Positions 27,633 through 37,549 of a stretch of 64,000 bases of DNA are shown here, piece by piece. Position numbers and translations under genes: made by a program. Positions within the stretch are counted from its first letter, which is position 1, and every line of letters begins with the position of its first letter. The stretch spans positions 1,608,001-1,672,000 of the forward strand of contig NZ_CP121113.1 of the NCBI RefSeq assembly GCF_029581395.1, read 5' to 3'. Source of the stretch: Roseinatronobacter sp. S2 (lineage in GTDB: Bacteria > Pseudomonadota > Alphaproteobacteria > Rhodobacterales > Rhodobacteraceae). A model generated the notes under the pieces. The model ran no database searches. It saw nothing but the letters and a program-made list of their open reading frames with translations, and had not been told where the DNA came from.

Positions 27633-27961
27633 ATGCATCCCCAACCACGCCTTGCGCTAACATAGTCCTGTCCAGGGGGAACTCCAAGTGAAAAACAAGA
27701 ACATTTGCGGAACAAGCGGAGATTCCCCTGAAATGCCTATCTTGTGTTTTCGGGGGCACATTCATGCGTCAGATACACCCGAATTCAGGCCCCGTCCGGA
27801 AATTGCGGCACGGTGTTCGTCTTGTTGGCCCCCGTAGCATAAGTAGCCGTTTGGAAACGCTGATTTATCCGGTGCGGGGGCATTTGCCCCACGATCTATA
27901 AATATCTTGTAAAGTTATTCCTTTTAGGATCGGCGCAGAAGAATTCCAATCATGGGTTACC
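27633..27961. other. Intergenic region uvrA / sensor-kinase island, no gene seen
   Basis: 329 bases between divergent genes. It contains a GGGGC-ATTT-GCCCC hairpin (27877-27890) and an AT-rich stretch (ATAAATATCTTGTAAAGTTATT) shortly before the kinase start, which is a likely promoter area. No SOS box could be read with confidence, and no coding region was seen. Confidence 0.5.
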
Positions 27962-30223
27962 ATGCGCATTGTCATTGTCGAAGACCATCCCATGATCCTG
28001 CAGGTTCTGACCGCTGCCCTTGCGGCGATGCCCGATTGCAGTGTCGTCGGGTGCAGTTCCGCCTTTGACGGGATTGCGGCATGTCGCGACGGGGCGGATC
28101 TGGCGGTCTTCGATTATCGGCTGCCTGATGCAACGGGAATCGATGCTGTTCGCATATTGCGTGCCGATGACAAGACGCGGCATTTGCCTATCATCATGAT
28201 AACAGGCGATAATGATGCGCGCACCCGGCTTGATGCCATCAAGGCCGGTGCGACGGATTTTTTGGAAAAACCCGTCAATATTGATGAATTCCGTCTACGC
28301 GTCCGCAACCTGCTGGCCTTGCATGAAGCACAAAAAACGTCGGAGGAGCGGGAAAAGCTGCTTGAAACCGTGATCGCGGCGGCAGGTGCCTGCATCGCAG
28401 TTGTCGATGCAAGCAAGCCGGACACACCCATCTTGTTTGCCAGTGATGCACTGGCACGGTTCAGCGGCAACGATCTTGGCGCAGTTCTGGGAAAAGGGCC
28501 GCTTGCAGTGCTGCAAGAAGATACGCGATCGCCTGCAATGCGCGATCTTGAAGCGGCGATTGCCGCGCGACAGGCAGGCGCGTGCAGTCTGGAGTTGACC
28601 CGCGCTGACGGCTCGCGTGTGTGGACGCAGGTTGCGCTGCGGCCAGTGCCGGATGCGGGCAGTCTGGCGCGCTTTCTGGTCATCACGCTGAGTGACATTT
28701 CTGATATGGTTGAAATCCGCGCCGCGCATGACCGGCTTGCCGCACGGATGAGCGACATTGCCCGCATCAGCGGCGCATGGTTTTTCGAGATAGATGCCGC
28801 GTGCTGTCTGACCTATGTGTCTGATGCCATGGCATCAGCACTCGGCGCCTCGACACACAGGGTTCAGGGGGTGCATGTTGATCAACTGGGCGGGCGGTTT
28901 GCGGCGCCAGCGCGCAAAGGCCAGCCGCTTAGCACATTGTTTGGTGCACCGTTCCAGTCGGTTGAAAATGAACTTCTGACCTTCCGGCTGCCGGACGGGC
29001 AGGTGCGTGCCGTGCAGGTCAATATTGTGCCGTTCAAGGATGCCGAAGGCCAGTTTGCGGGCTATCGCGGTTATGCCAGTGATGTCAGTGATATCGCGCA
29101 GGCGCGCGACATTGCCGCACGGGCCAGCAGGGCGAAATCGGCCTTTCTTGCCACGATGAGCCATGAAATGCGCACGCCCCTGACCGCGATCATGGGCATG
29201 TCAGAAGTGATGATGCGCGACAGCACCGACCTTGAGCAACGGACAAATCTGCGCATGATCACGGATGCGGCGATGAACCTTTCGGATGTGTTGGGCAATT
29301 TGCTGGATATTGCCATCATGGAAAGCGGAACCCTTGCGTTGAACTCCGTGCAGTTCGATCCGGTGGATGCGCTGGACAGGGCAATGCGAATTCATCGACA
29401 TGATGCGCAAGTCAAAGGTCTGGAATTCGACTGCCGCTATTTGGGTGGCGCGCGCGGGCGGCGTTTGGGCGACGGCCCGCGTGTGCGCCAGATGATCCAC
29501 CATCTGCTTTCCAACGCGGTCAAATTCACTCCGCAGGGCCGTGTTGTGGTGACCCTTGACCTTGGCACGTCGGACGAACTGACGATTACCGTCACGGATA
29601 CCGGCATCGGCATGCGACCCGAAGAACTGGCGGCGGCGTTCCAACCCTTCTTGCAGGCAGATGATGGAATCGCGCGCCGGTATGGGGGCAGCGGCCTTGG
29701 GCTTAGCATCGTGCGCTGGTTAGGTGATGCTATGGATGGCAGCCTGAATCTTGTTTCCGCGCCGGGGCGGGGCACGACAGCAACCCTGTCACTGCCCTTG
29801 CCGGAAATTGTCAACAGCCGGGATGAGATTGATGAGCTTGATCTGACCGGACAGCATATTCTTGTCGCAGATGACAACCGTGCAAACCGCAAGATTCTGG
29901 ATGTAATGCTGCGTAAGATGGGGGCGGATGTCACCTTATGCGTGGATGGCCGCGAAGCGATCGGCGTTTGGCAGACCCACCCGTTCGATCTGTTATTGCT
30001 CGACATCAACATGCCGGAAGTGGCCGGCACCGATGTCATGCGCAGTGTCCGCGAAAGCGAGGCATTGCGCGCAATGCCGCCTGTTCCGGCACTGGCTGTC
30101 ACCGCAAACGCCATGCCAGAGCAGGTTGCACAATACCTGAAGGTTGGGTTTGACGGTTGCGTTGGCAAACCCTTTACCCGTGCGACACTGGCATCCGCGT
30201 TGCGTGAATTATTGTGCCACTGA
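27962..30223 (+). CDS. Hybrid histidine kinase, REC-PAS-PAS-HisKA-HATPase-REC
   Basis: 753 residues without membrane segments. An N-terminal receiver (phospho-acceptor Asp51 in FDYRLP) is followed by two PAS-like domains (~135-250 and ~255-385). Then come a HisKA box with His401 (MSHEMRTPL), an HATPase with GGSGLGLSIV, and a C-terminal receiver (Asp681 in LDINMP, with a conserved KPF). A receiver at each end suggests an input signal arriving by phosphotransfer as well as by PAS. It is the first gene of the signalling island; 132 bases separate it from the next operon. Confidence 0.9.
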   Translation: MRIVIVEDHPMILQVLTAALAAMPDCSVVGCSSAFDGIAACRDGADLAVFDYRLPDATGIDAVRILRADDKTRHLPIIMITGDNDARTRLDAIKAGATDFLEKPVNIDEFRLRVRNLLALHEAQKTSEEREKLLETVIAAAGACIAVVDASKPDTPILFASDALARFSGNDLGAVLGKGPLAVLQEDTRSPAMRDLEAAIAARQAGACSLELTRADGSRVWTQVALRPVPDAGSLARFLVITLSDISDMVEIRAAHDRLAARMSDIARISGAWFFEIDAACCLTYVSDAMASALGASTHRVQGVHVDQLGGRFAAPARKGQPLSTLFGAPFQSVENELLTFRLPDGQVRAVQVNIVPFKDAEGQFAGYRGYASDVSDIAQARDIAARASRAKSAFLATMSHEMRTPLTAIMGMSEVMMRDSTDLEQRTNLRMITDAAMNLSDVLGNLLDIAIMESGTLALNSVQFDPVDALDRAMRIHRHDAQVKGLEFDCRYLGGARGRRLGDGPRVRQMIHHLLSNAVKFTPQGRVVVTLDLGTSDELTITVTDTGIGMRPEELAAAFQPFLQADDGIARRYGGSGLGLSIVRWLGDAMDGSLNLVSAPGRGTTATLSLPLPEIVNSRDEIDELDLTGQHILVADDNRANRKILDVMLRKMGADVTLCVDGREAIGVWQTHPFDLLLLDINMPEVAGTDVMRSVRESEALRAMPPVPALAVTANAMPEQVAQYLKVGFDGCVGKPFTRATLASALRELLCH

Positions 30224-30255
30224 TTGCCGCATCAGCTATATAAAAACAAACTCGG

Positions 30256-30270
30256 TTTAGAATTGGTTAA
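30256..30270. promoter_or_regulatory. Near-consensus CtrA-type site
   Basis: TTTA-GAATTGG-TTAA has the exact seven-base spacing of the CtrA box TTAA-N7-TTAA, with one mismatch in the first half. It lies 86 bases upstream of the periplasmic-protein/kinase operon at 30356, within an island that encodes a CtrA-like regulator. Confidence 0.35.
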
Positions 30271-30355
30271 GATTCTGGTGACACAGATGGGAAGAATTTG
30301 TCGATGCGCTAAGTCGCAGACAGATTTGACTTAACACTTGTGCAAGGATTGAAGA

Positions 30356-30865
30356 ATGCTCGGATTTACTCGCTATCTGTTACCGTTTTTTTTGCTGTTT
30401 TCCACCAGCCCGGTTGCCTCACAAGCTCTTGACCAGCCGCAGGGCACTGTTATTCTTGAAATTTCCGGACAGGTTGCCGTTACAAACACCGAAGGTGCCG
30501 CGCAGTTCGATCTGGAAATGCTTGAAGCGCTGGACCAGCTTGTCATTGATGTCGAAACCCCTTGGCATGAAGGCCCGCAGCAGTTTTCCGGTCCGCGACT
30601 TGTTGACCTGATGGCAGCCGTCGGCGCAGTGGGGTCCGAATTGCGCTTCGTTGCCATCAATGATTACGCCGCCAACATGCCTTGGGACGATATTCAGGCC
30701 CATGACGTCATTCTTGCCTCGCGGCAGAACGGGGATACGATGTCAGTCCGCGACAAGGGGCCGTTATTTGTCATCTACCCGTTCAACGAAAATCCCGAAT
30801 TGCGCAATGAAGTCTATTACGGGCGTTCGGTCTGGCAGGTGAAAGCGATTCAGGTGCTTCCTTGA
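30356..30865 (+). CDS. Periplasmic molybdopterin-oxidoreductase-fold protein lacking the Mo cysteine
   Basis: 169 residues: a signal peptide (~1-23, ending VASQA) and a single sulfite-oxidase-type domain. Family features are TPWHEGPQQFSG, the AINDYAANMPWDD block, and RDKGPLFVIYPF with GRSVWQVK. The protein contains no cysteine at all, so it cannot coordinate molybdenum as SUOX enzymes do; a ligand-binding role is more likely. Its stop overlaps the TTG start of the next kinase gene, so it is probably that kinase's periplasmic partner (inference). The ATG is preceded by AAGGATTGAAG. Confidence 0.8.
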   Translation: MLGFTRYLLPFFLLFSTSPVASQALDQPQGTVILEISGQVAVTNTEGAAQFDLEMLEALDQLVIDVETPWHEGPQQFSGPRLVDLMAAVGAVGSELRFVAINDYAANMPWDDIQAHDVILASRQNGDTMSVRDKGPLFVIYPFNENPELRNEVYYGRSVWQVKAIQVLP

Positions 30866-33099
30866 AATTTCCACGACGCCATCCATCAAGCCTTTGGCGC
30901 GACCGCGCTGGCGTCGTATTTCTAAGCATTGTTGCATTACTTAGCGTGCTGACCGCGTGGATGCTGTTCTCGCGGTTGCTGGATACGGAACGTGAAATGG
31001 ATTCGGTCGTTCGCGAAGATGCGATGTGGGCAATCTTCCAGTCTGACAGGCATTTGCGCCAACTTGAAAGTCTGGCTTTCCTGATTGTCGAAACAGGTGA
31101 CCCCGGGTTGCATGATCAGTTCGTGCGCAGCTATGATATTCTATACAGCCGCGTCAGCCTGATTGCAGGCGGCACATTCTTTCTGGATCTGAGCAGTGAC
31201 GGGAAGCTGTCACAGCGCGTGACTGCGTTTAACCAGTATATAGTCGCGCTTGCCCCGCGCATTGACGCGCTTGTGCCAGAAAGCGATGACTACCTGTCGG
31301 AAATGACTGAAGTTGCCACGCAACTTCAGGCGCAGGCACAACTTTCAAATGACCTTGTTCTTGGGGCGAATGCGGCGATCAACGCCATGCGTGTTGATGA
31401 CAGGATCTTGCGGCGTGAAATACAAGATCAGCTTGCGTTGCTCGCGCTGGTGCTTATCCTGGCATTCTTGGGTATTTTCGCGCTGTTGATGACGCAATTG
31501 CGCCGGATTGCCAGATCAAACCGGCACATGGCCTTGTTACAGGAACGCAGCCGCAGGCAGGCCCTGCGGGCGCAAGCCGCCAGTCGCGCGAAATCGGCGT
31601 TCCTTGCCACCATGAGTCATGAAATCCGAACCCCCCTGAACGGCATTATCGGGTCTGCGGATCTGTTGTCATTCGCGCCGCTGCCGCACCAGCAAATGCG
31701 CCGGCTGGATACGATCCGCGCATCGGCGGCCCTGTTGCGCGACCTGATTGATGGCATTCTGGATTTCTCCAAACTGGAAGCGGGGCAGTTTGAGGGGCGC
31801 TCGGGCGAGTTGGACCTTGATGAATTGCGCGACCTGATGACCAAGGCATTCGAGGGGCAGGCGCAAGAGGCGGGTTTGACGCTTACAGTAGACATGCCGT
31901 CGGGCAAAGTTGTGACAAATGATGCGCGCGTGCGTCAGGTCATGATCAACCTGATCGGCAACGCGATCAAATTTACGCCGGAAGGGTGCGTTCAACTGCG
32001 CGCGATCCTGCAAGGTGATGATGTTTTGCGTATCGAAGTCGAGGATGACGGGATCGGAATTGCACCGGAAGATATGCCGCGCCTGTTTCGGGAATTCAGC
32101 CAGTTGGATGGGTCATACGCCCGCAAATACGGTGGCAGCGGTTTGGGATTGGCGATTTGCAAGCGCATTATTGACGGAATGCAGGGCAGGATCGGGGTGC
32201 AAAGCACGCTGGGCAAGGGCAGCTTGTTCTGGTTCGAAGTGCCGGTCCGCAAGGTGGTTGATGCAGATGCCCCGCAGCCTGAAGATTCAAGCGCTGTCGG
32301 CATGCAGGACCCGCCCAACGCGCTGCATGTGTTGGTGGTTGAAGATAATGAAATCAACCTGGACGTGATGAAGGGAATTCTGGAGAATTTGGGCCACCGG
32401 TGTTCGGAGGCACGAAATGGCCATGAAGCGGTCACTTTCTTGCAGAATATACAACCTGATATTGTGCTTATGGATATGCAGATGCCGATAATGGACGGGG
32501 TGGCGGCGACACGCGTTTTACGCGGCATGGGCCTGACGCTGCCTGTCATCGGGGTGACCGCCAATGCCTTTTCCGAAGATCGCGACGCCTGCCTTGATGC
32601 CGGAATGGATGCGTTTGTGCCCAAGCCGGTGACCAATGCGGTGCTTGCACGCATTCTGGCGCAGTTCACGCCTGACACTGGCACACGCACAGATTCCGCC
32701 CCTGCCGGTGCTGCTCATGTCGACACGACAGCGGAGCAACCCGAGGATCTGCCGGTGTCCGTGGGCGTGATGGATAACCCGCAGCTTGATGATCTTGTCG
32801 CAGCGCTTGGTCTGGATATCGTGGCATCCCTGATCGACCGGTTTGAATCCGACATCACGGTATTGCAAAATGATCTGGGCGCGGTGATCAACGATGGGGA
32901 CAGCGCGGCGCAGGATGACCTGTTGCACACGTTCAAGGGTGGCGCCCTGACCTTGGGCATGATGGGTTCGGGCGCGTATGCGCAGGAAATGCGTGCGAAC
33001 TTGCCGCTGCATATCGGGCAGCTGGATCAATTGCTGACATTGGCACATGACGATATTGCGCATGCGCGACAGTCCCTGAACCGTCCGGCCGTTGCATGA
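30862..33099 (+). CDS. Membrane hybrid histidine kinase, HisKA-HATPase-REC-HPt
   Basis: 745 residues. TM1 (~17-37) and TM2 (~190-212) frame a helical periplasmic sensor. Cytoplasmic HisKA follows with His253 (MSHEIRTPL), then an HATPase (GGSGLGLAIC), a receiver with Asp538 (LMDMQMP) and a C-terminal HPt with His689 (LLHTFKGG). This is the BarA/ArcB type of full internal phosphorelay. Translation starts at a TTG overlapping the upstream stop, with AGGTG five bases ahead, so it is strictly coupled to the periplasmic protein. It overlaps the next gene by four bases. Confidence 0.9.
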   Translation: MKFPRRHPSSLWRDRAGVVFLSIVALLSVLTAWMLFSRLLDTEREMDSVVREDAMWAIFQSDRHLRQLESLAFLIVETGDPGLHDQFVRSYDILYSRVSLIAGGTFFLDLSSDGKLSQRVTAFNQYIVALAPRIDALVPESDDYLSEMTEVATQLQAQAQLSNDLVLGANAAINAMRVDDRILRREIQDQLALLALVLILAFLGIFALLMTQLRRIARSNRHMALLQERSRRQALRAQAASRAKSAFLATMSHEIRTPLNGIIGSADLLSFAPLPHQQMRRLDTIRASAALLRDLIDGILDFSKLEAGQFEGRSGELDLDELRDLMTKAFEGQAQEAGLTLTVDMPSGKVVTNDARVRQVMINLIGNAIKFTPEGCVQLRAILQGDDVLRIEVEDDGIGIAPEDMPRLFREFSQLDGSYARKYGGSGLGLAICKRIIDGMQGRIGVQSTLGKGSLFWFEVPVRKVVDADAPQPEDSSAVGMQDPPNALHVLVVEDNEINLDVMKGILENLGHRCSEARNGHEAVTFLQNIQPDIVLMDMQMPIMDGVAATRVLRGMGLTLPVIGVTANAFSEDRDACLDAGMDAFVPKPVTNAVLARILAQFTPDTGTRTDSAPAGAAHVDTTAEQPEDLPVSVGVMDNPQLDDLVAALGLDIVASLIDRFESDITVLQNDLGAVINDGDSAAQDDLLHTFKGGALTLGMMGSGAYAQEMRANLPLHIGQLDQLLTLAHDDIAHARQSLNRPAVA

Positions 33100-36000
33100 C
33101 AGACGACGCAGAAAATAGCTGGTCCGGTGCGGTATCAAAATTCGTGCAGGCCTCGTGCATACGAGGCGACAGACTGCCCGCGATGTGTGCTTTGCTTGCA
33201 GCCTTGTCGCGCGGGATCGACGCCAAGGCGTGTGCGCTGGTGGCACTGCAAGATGAAAGACTTGTGTGCATCTGTGCGTCTGACATGGACCACATCCCTG
33301 ACCTGCAACGCATTGACAGCGCGGTTTTATGGGCGGGGCATCGCGCGCCCGCGGGCATATATTCGGTGGTGGTGCGGGGGCTGGATGACAGTGTGCAGCC
33401 GCTTGCGATTGTCGCCCAGCTGCCTGACGGGGGCGCGCTTGCGCTTGATGCCAGAAACAAGCTGCAAGATGCAGCCGCACTGCTGGATATGGCGCTTGCA
33501 AAACAGTCAGAGGTGACGCGCAGCGCCGCGTTATCATCGTTGAAGGATACGACGTTTCTGGAAAGAACCTTTGATTCGACACCGGACAAGGGCACGCGCG
33601 ATCTGTTGGGGGCAGTCCTGCATCGCTTGACCGAAGCACAGGCGCTGAGCGTGGAATTGATTGATGCCCTTCTTGGCGCCCCGCTGGAGGAGTTGGACAC
33701 CGCCATAGGGGCCGCGCTTTTGCGGATGGGGCGGTTTTGCGGGTCTGACCGCACATATGTTTTTCAGGAAACCGGGCCAGACAGTATTTCAAACACCTAT
33801 GAATGGTGTGCCGATGGCATTGGGTCCGTCAAGGACCAGTTGCAGGACATCCCCGCCGCAGTGGCAGATCCCTGGTGGCGGGGTTTTGATGCTGACGGGC
33901 ATGTTTATGTCCCTGATGTTCTGGCCCTGTCCAAGGGGTCAGAATTGCGCAACACCTTGCAAGAACAGGGCATAAAGTCGCTTCTGGCGGTTCCGCTACA
34001 GCATGACGGGCGCGTTCTGGGGTTTGTCGGCTATGATGCCGTGCGCCAGAAACGTTCGTTTTTACCGGGCGAGATTCACCTGCTGAAATCCGTTGCAAAT
34101 GTCATTGCGACACTCCTGATGCGGCGCAAGACGGAAGCGGACGTTGATGAAGCGCGCCGACATAAGGAACTGGAACGCCAGAAGCTGCGCGCAACGTTAA
34201 GTGTGCTGCCCGATGTGTTGTTGGAATTCGACGATGATATGCGGGTTACGGGCTATCATGTGAATGACCAGATGAACCTGCCGATCGCGCTGGACAGTCT
34301 TGTTGGCAAACCCCTGCAAGACTGTCTGCCTGCACATATCGGTGCCTTGGCGGATCAAATCCGGTCGGAACTGGAAGAGAAGGAACTGGTCACCGGCTAC
34401 CAGTGTTCACTGGATATGGCAGGCAGGCAATACTGGTATTCGGTGTCTGCCGCACGTCGTCCGGCAGATGTTGACGGGCGCGGCGGTTATGTTGCTGTAG
34501 TGCGTGACATTACGCAATCGCATACCCAGCGTATCGAGATCGAGCGCCTTGGCCAGATTGCGATGAACAGCACCAACCTTGTTGTCATCACCGATGCCAA
34601 GGGGCGGATTGAATGGACCAACCCCGCGTTTGAACGGCGCACAGGTTATAAACTTGCGGATGTGCTGGGCAAAAAACCGGGCGCGTTTTTGCAATCCCCC
34701 CTGACGGACCAGAACACCATCGCGAAAATACGCAAGGCACTTGCTTCGGAATGCGCAATCACATGCGAAGTGTTGAATCGCACCAAATCCGGTGAACTGT
34801 ATTGGGTGGAGCTGGCGATACAGCCGATATTTGGCGATTCCGGCGATCTGACCGGCTTTATGTCTGTGCAGACGGATTTGACCCAATACCGCATTCATGC
34901 GCGCAATCTTGAACTTGCCCTGAAGGCCGAACAGGCCGCCCGTGCGCAGCTAAGAAGTGCGGTCAGCATCATGCAAGACGCGTTCATTCAGTATGATGCC
35001 GATCAGAAACTGGTGCTGTGCAACGACAGGTATCGTGATCTTTTTGTGGAATTGTGCCCTGTTCTTGTGCCCGGAACCCGCCTGTTCGACATTCTTTCCG
35101 CCGGGGTGGCGCATGGCTGCTTTGCGCAGGATGTTGCCGATAAGCAGGCATGGATTGCCGCCCAGTTGAAGGGCTTTCATCTGAAATACACCCAATCCAG
35201 CGTGCACAACCTTGCGGGGCGTTGGTATCGCCATATTCAACAGCCGACACCGGATGGCGGGCGCATCGCAATCCTGTCTGATATAACCGACCTGAAAGAT
35301 GCCGAGCAGCGCGCCCTGTCGGACCGTGCGCGCGCTATGGATGCATCGCGCGACGGGATCGCGTTGTTGACTGAAGATGGTATTATAACCTACGCGAATG
35401 CGGCTGCGGCGCAGATATTCAACCAGTCCGGCCCTGATCTGGTGCTGGGCCATTTCTGGCGCGACATGATCAGCAGCGCGGGCGACGCGTCATTGGACGA
35501 GGTGGTCGTTCCGGCATTTGCCGCCCACGGGTTCTGGCAGGGGCAGGCCACGGCACGGCGCAGTGACGGCAGCGTTCGCGATGTGGAAATCTCGGCCACG
35601 CGCAGTAGCGATGGCGGGATCTTGTGCATTTTGCGTGATATTACGGAAAAGCTGCATATCGAGATTGAACAGGAACGTCTGCGCGAGGAACTTGCGCTTG
35701 CGCGCCGCCGCGAAGAGGTCGGCCAGATTGCGGCGGGCCTGACGCATGATTTCAACAATCTGCTTGCGGCCATTTCCGGTGCGGCCAGCCTGATTGAAGA
35801 AACCGGCGCGGCCGACAGCAAGGCCCTTGCAGAAAATATCGGGTCCGCAGTTGAACAGGCTTCGGGTTTGGTGCGCCGCATGATGGCCCTGGGCAAAAAG
35901 AAGGTCGACAAGGCGCTGATAGATCTGTGTGTTCCGGTGCGCGATGCTGTCGATCTTGTCCGCGCCGGGTTGCGCCCGCCGGTGCAGTTGCACCTGAACA

Positions 36001-36818
36001 TGCCGCGAAGCCCCGTTATGTGCATGGCTGACCAGACCGCGGTGATGCAAACCATCCTGAACCTGTGCATCAATGCCCGTGATGCTGTCAGTTCGCAGGT
36101 GTCCGAACACGCAGAAGGCAAAATAACGGTTTGCATGGATGCCCCTGATCCCGATGACGCGCGCCGGGCGTTTGATATAGGAACCTGCCGCGATGGTCTG
36201 GAATATATAAAGATTACAGTGTCCGACAATGGGCCGGGTATGTGCGCGGCAACACGCGAAAACATGTTCACACCCTATTTTTCCACCAAGGGGGAACGTG
36301 GCACGGGCCTTGGGTTGGCTATCGTCGTCGGGGCTGTCCGGGACCATGATGGGGCGTTGGCCGTGGAAACCACACCCGGGCAGGGAACCGTCTTCACCAT
36401 CATGTGGCCGTTGGACAGCCCCGCCCGGAAAAGCATATCTGCGGCCCGCAAGGGATGCCTGCACGGCGCATCGTTTCTTGTTGTTGGGCATGATACCCGA
36501 AAACTGCGCGCATTGACCGGGTTGCTGGAAAATGCAGGCGGGTTGGGCGTGCCATGTGACAGCGCCACGGACGCCGAAGAGTTTCTTTTGGCAGAGGTTG
36601 CAGGCTGGGATATGGTTGTTCTGGACGGGTCCATTTGCAAAAGCGCCGCAACCAGTGTGATCAAGGCAATACATCGGGCCAGAAACGATCTGCCGGTTGT
36701 CGTTCTGACGGAGAATGAGGGGGAGGGCGACGAATTCATTGGCGCCACACTTGTTTTTGATGAGCCACGAAATAGGTCTAATTTGCTACCGAAAATTATG
36801 AAACTGTTGAAACAATGA
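33096..36818 (+). CDS. Large soluble GAF/multi-PAS sensor histidine kinase with degenerate receiver
   Basis: 1240 residues. A GAF-like domain (~180-350) is followed by several PAS domains (about 365-490, 490-610, 615-740 and 745-860). One of these has the typical NPAFERRTGY core. HisKA has His884 (LTHDFNNLL), and the HATPase has DNGPGM and GTGLGLAIV. The C-terminal domain is receiver-like with Asp1177 (VVLDGS), but the usual Lys-Pro is replaced by Glu-Pro (FDEPRN) and the acidic cluster is incomplete, so it is probably a pseudo-receiver. ATGA overlap with the preceding kinase. Confidence 0.88.
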   Translation: MTDDAENSWSGAVSKFVQASCIRGDRLPAMCALLAALSRGIDAKACALVALQDERLVCICASDMDHIPDLQRIDSAVLWAGHRAPAGIYSVVVRGLDDSVQPLAIVAQLPDGGALALDARNKLQDAAALLDMALAKQSEVTRSAALSSLKDTTFLERTFDSTPDKGTRDLLGAVLHRLTEAQALSVELIDALLGAPLEELDTAIGAALLRMGRFCGSDRTYVFQETGPDSISNTYEWCADGIGSVKDQLQDIPAAVADPWWRGFDADGHVYVPDVLALSKGSELRNTLQEQGIKSLLAVPLQHDGRVLGFVGYDAVRQKRSFLPGEIHLLKSVANVIATLLMRRKTEADVDEARRHKELERQKLRATLSVLPDVLLEFDDDMRVTGYHVNDQMNLPIALDSLVGKPLQDCLPAHIGALADQIRSELEEKELVTGYQCSLDMAGRQYWYSVSAARRPADVDGRGGYVAVVRDITQSHTQRIEIERLGQIAMNSTNLVVITDAKGRIEWTNPAFERRTGYKLADVLGKKPGAFLQSPLTDQNTIAKIRKALASECAITCEVLNRTKSGELYWVELAIQPIFGDSGDLTGFMSVQTDLTQYRIHARNLELALKAEQAARAQLRSAVSIMQDAFIQYDADQKLVLCNDRYRDLFVELCPVLVPGTRLFDILSAGVAHGCFAQDVADKQAWIAAQLKGFHLKYTQSSVHNLAGRWYRHIQQPTPDGGRIAILSDITDLKDAEQRALSDRARAMDASRDGIALLTEDGIITYANAAAAQIFNQSGPDLVLGHFWRDMISSAGDASLDEVVVPAFAAHGFWQGQATARRSDGSVRDVEISATRSSDGGILCILRDITEKLHIEIEQERLREELALARRREEVGQIAAGLTHDFNNLLAAISGAASLIEETGAADSKALAENIGSAVEQASGLVRRMMALGKKKVDKALIDLCVPVRDAVDLVRAGLRPPVQLHLNMPRSPVMCMADQTAVMQTILNLCINARDAVSSQVSEHAEGKITVCMDAPDPDDARRAFDIGTCRDGLEYIKITVSDNGPGMCAATRENMFTPYFSTKGERGTGLGLAIVVGAVRDHDGALAVETTPGQGTVFTIMWPLDSPARKSISAARKGCLHGASFLVVGHDTRKLRALTGLLENAGGLGVPCDSATDAEEFLLAEVAGWDMVVLDGSICKSAATSVIKAIHRARNDLPVVVLTENEGEGDEFIGATLVFDEPRNRSNLLPKIMKLLKQ

Positions 36819-36915
36819 ATATGCGCGGTTGAGTGTATCTGGAAATATGAACACGGCGTATGAATGTCGGGTTCAGTTTCTTTGTTGACTTTGACCATTA
36901 CAGAAAGGAACAGGG

Positions 36916-37527
36916 ATGCGTATCTTGATCGCGGATGACCATGATCTTTTGCGTGATACCTTGGTTATGTTCCTTTCCAGCGCTGGCGATATTCAGGTCG
37001 ATGGCGCAAACAGCTATGCGCAGGCCGTCGCATTAATGGAAGGCGAAGAACCATACGATCTGCTTTTACTGGATTACCGTATGCCCGGCATGAATGGCCT
37101 GAACGGCTTGAAGGATGCGCTGGAACACAAGCGTGCGGCGCATGTGGCGCTAATGTCGGGCGATGCGCCGAGATCTGTTATTGACGAGGCGCTGAGTGTG
37201 GGCGCGGCAGGTTTCGTTCCCAAGACATTGCCCGCGAAATCCCTGCGAAACGCGGTGACCTTCATGTTGATGGGCGAAACCTATATGCCTGCCGGGTTTT
37301 TGCAAGATGCAGACGGGCGCGCCGATCCGGTTTTGCAAGACCTCAGCAGGCGCGAGACGCAGGTGTTGCGGGGGTTGTGCGACGGGAAATCAAACAAGGA
37401 GATCGGTCTGGATCTGTCCATTTCCGAAGCTACAGTGAAACTTCATGTAAAGACAATCTACCGCCATCTGGGCGTAGCCAACAGAACTCAGGCAGCCATG
37501 CTCGCACGCGATCTTGGGTTCAACTGA
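36916..37527 (+). CDS. LuxR/NarL-type response regulator
   Basis: 203 residues. The receiver has Asp53 (LLDYRMPG) and a conserved PKT, and a C-terminal LuxR helix-turn-helix follows (SRRETQVLRGLCDGKSNKEI, then SEATVKLHVKTIYRHL). It is a DNA-binding output likely phosphorylated by one of the three kinases upstream. The ATG at 36916 follows AGAAAGGAACAGGG. It stands 97 bases after the last kinase, so it may have its own promoter. It faces a CtrA-like regulator gene tail-to-tail. Confidence 0.92.
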   Translation: MRILIADDHDLLRDTLVMFLSSAGDIQVDGANSYAQAVALMEGEEPYDLLLLDYRMPGMNGLNGLKDALEHKRAAHVALMSGDAPRSVIDEALSVGAAGFVPKTLPAKSLRNAVTFMLMGETYMPAGFLQDADGRADPVLQDLSRRETQVLRGLCDGKSNKEIGLDLSISEATVKLHVKTIYRHLGVANRTQAAMLARDLGFN

Positions 37528-37549
37528 GTTCTGCCGGACAGCGCCGCAT

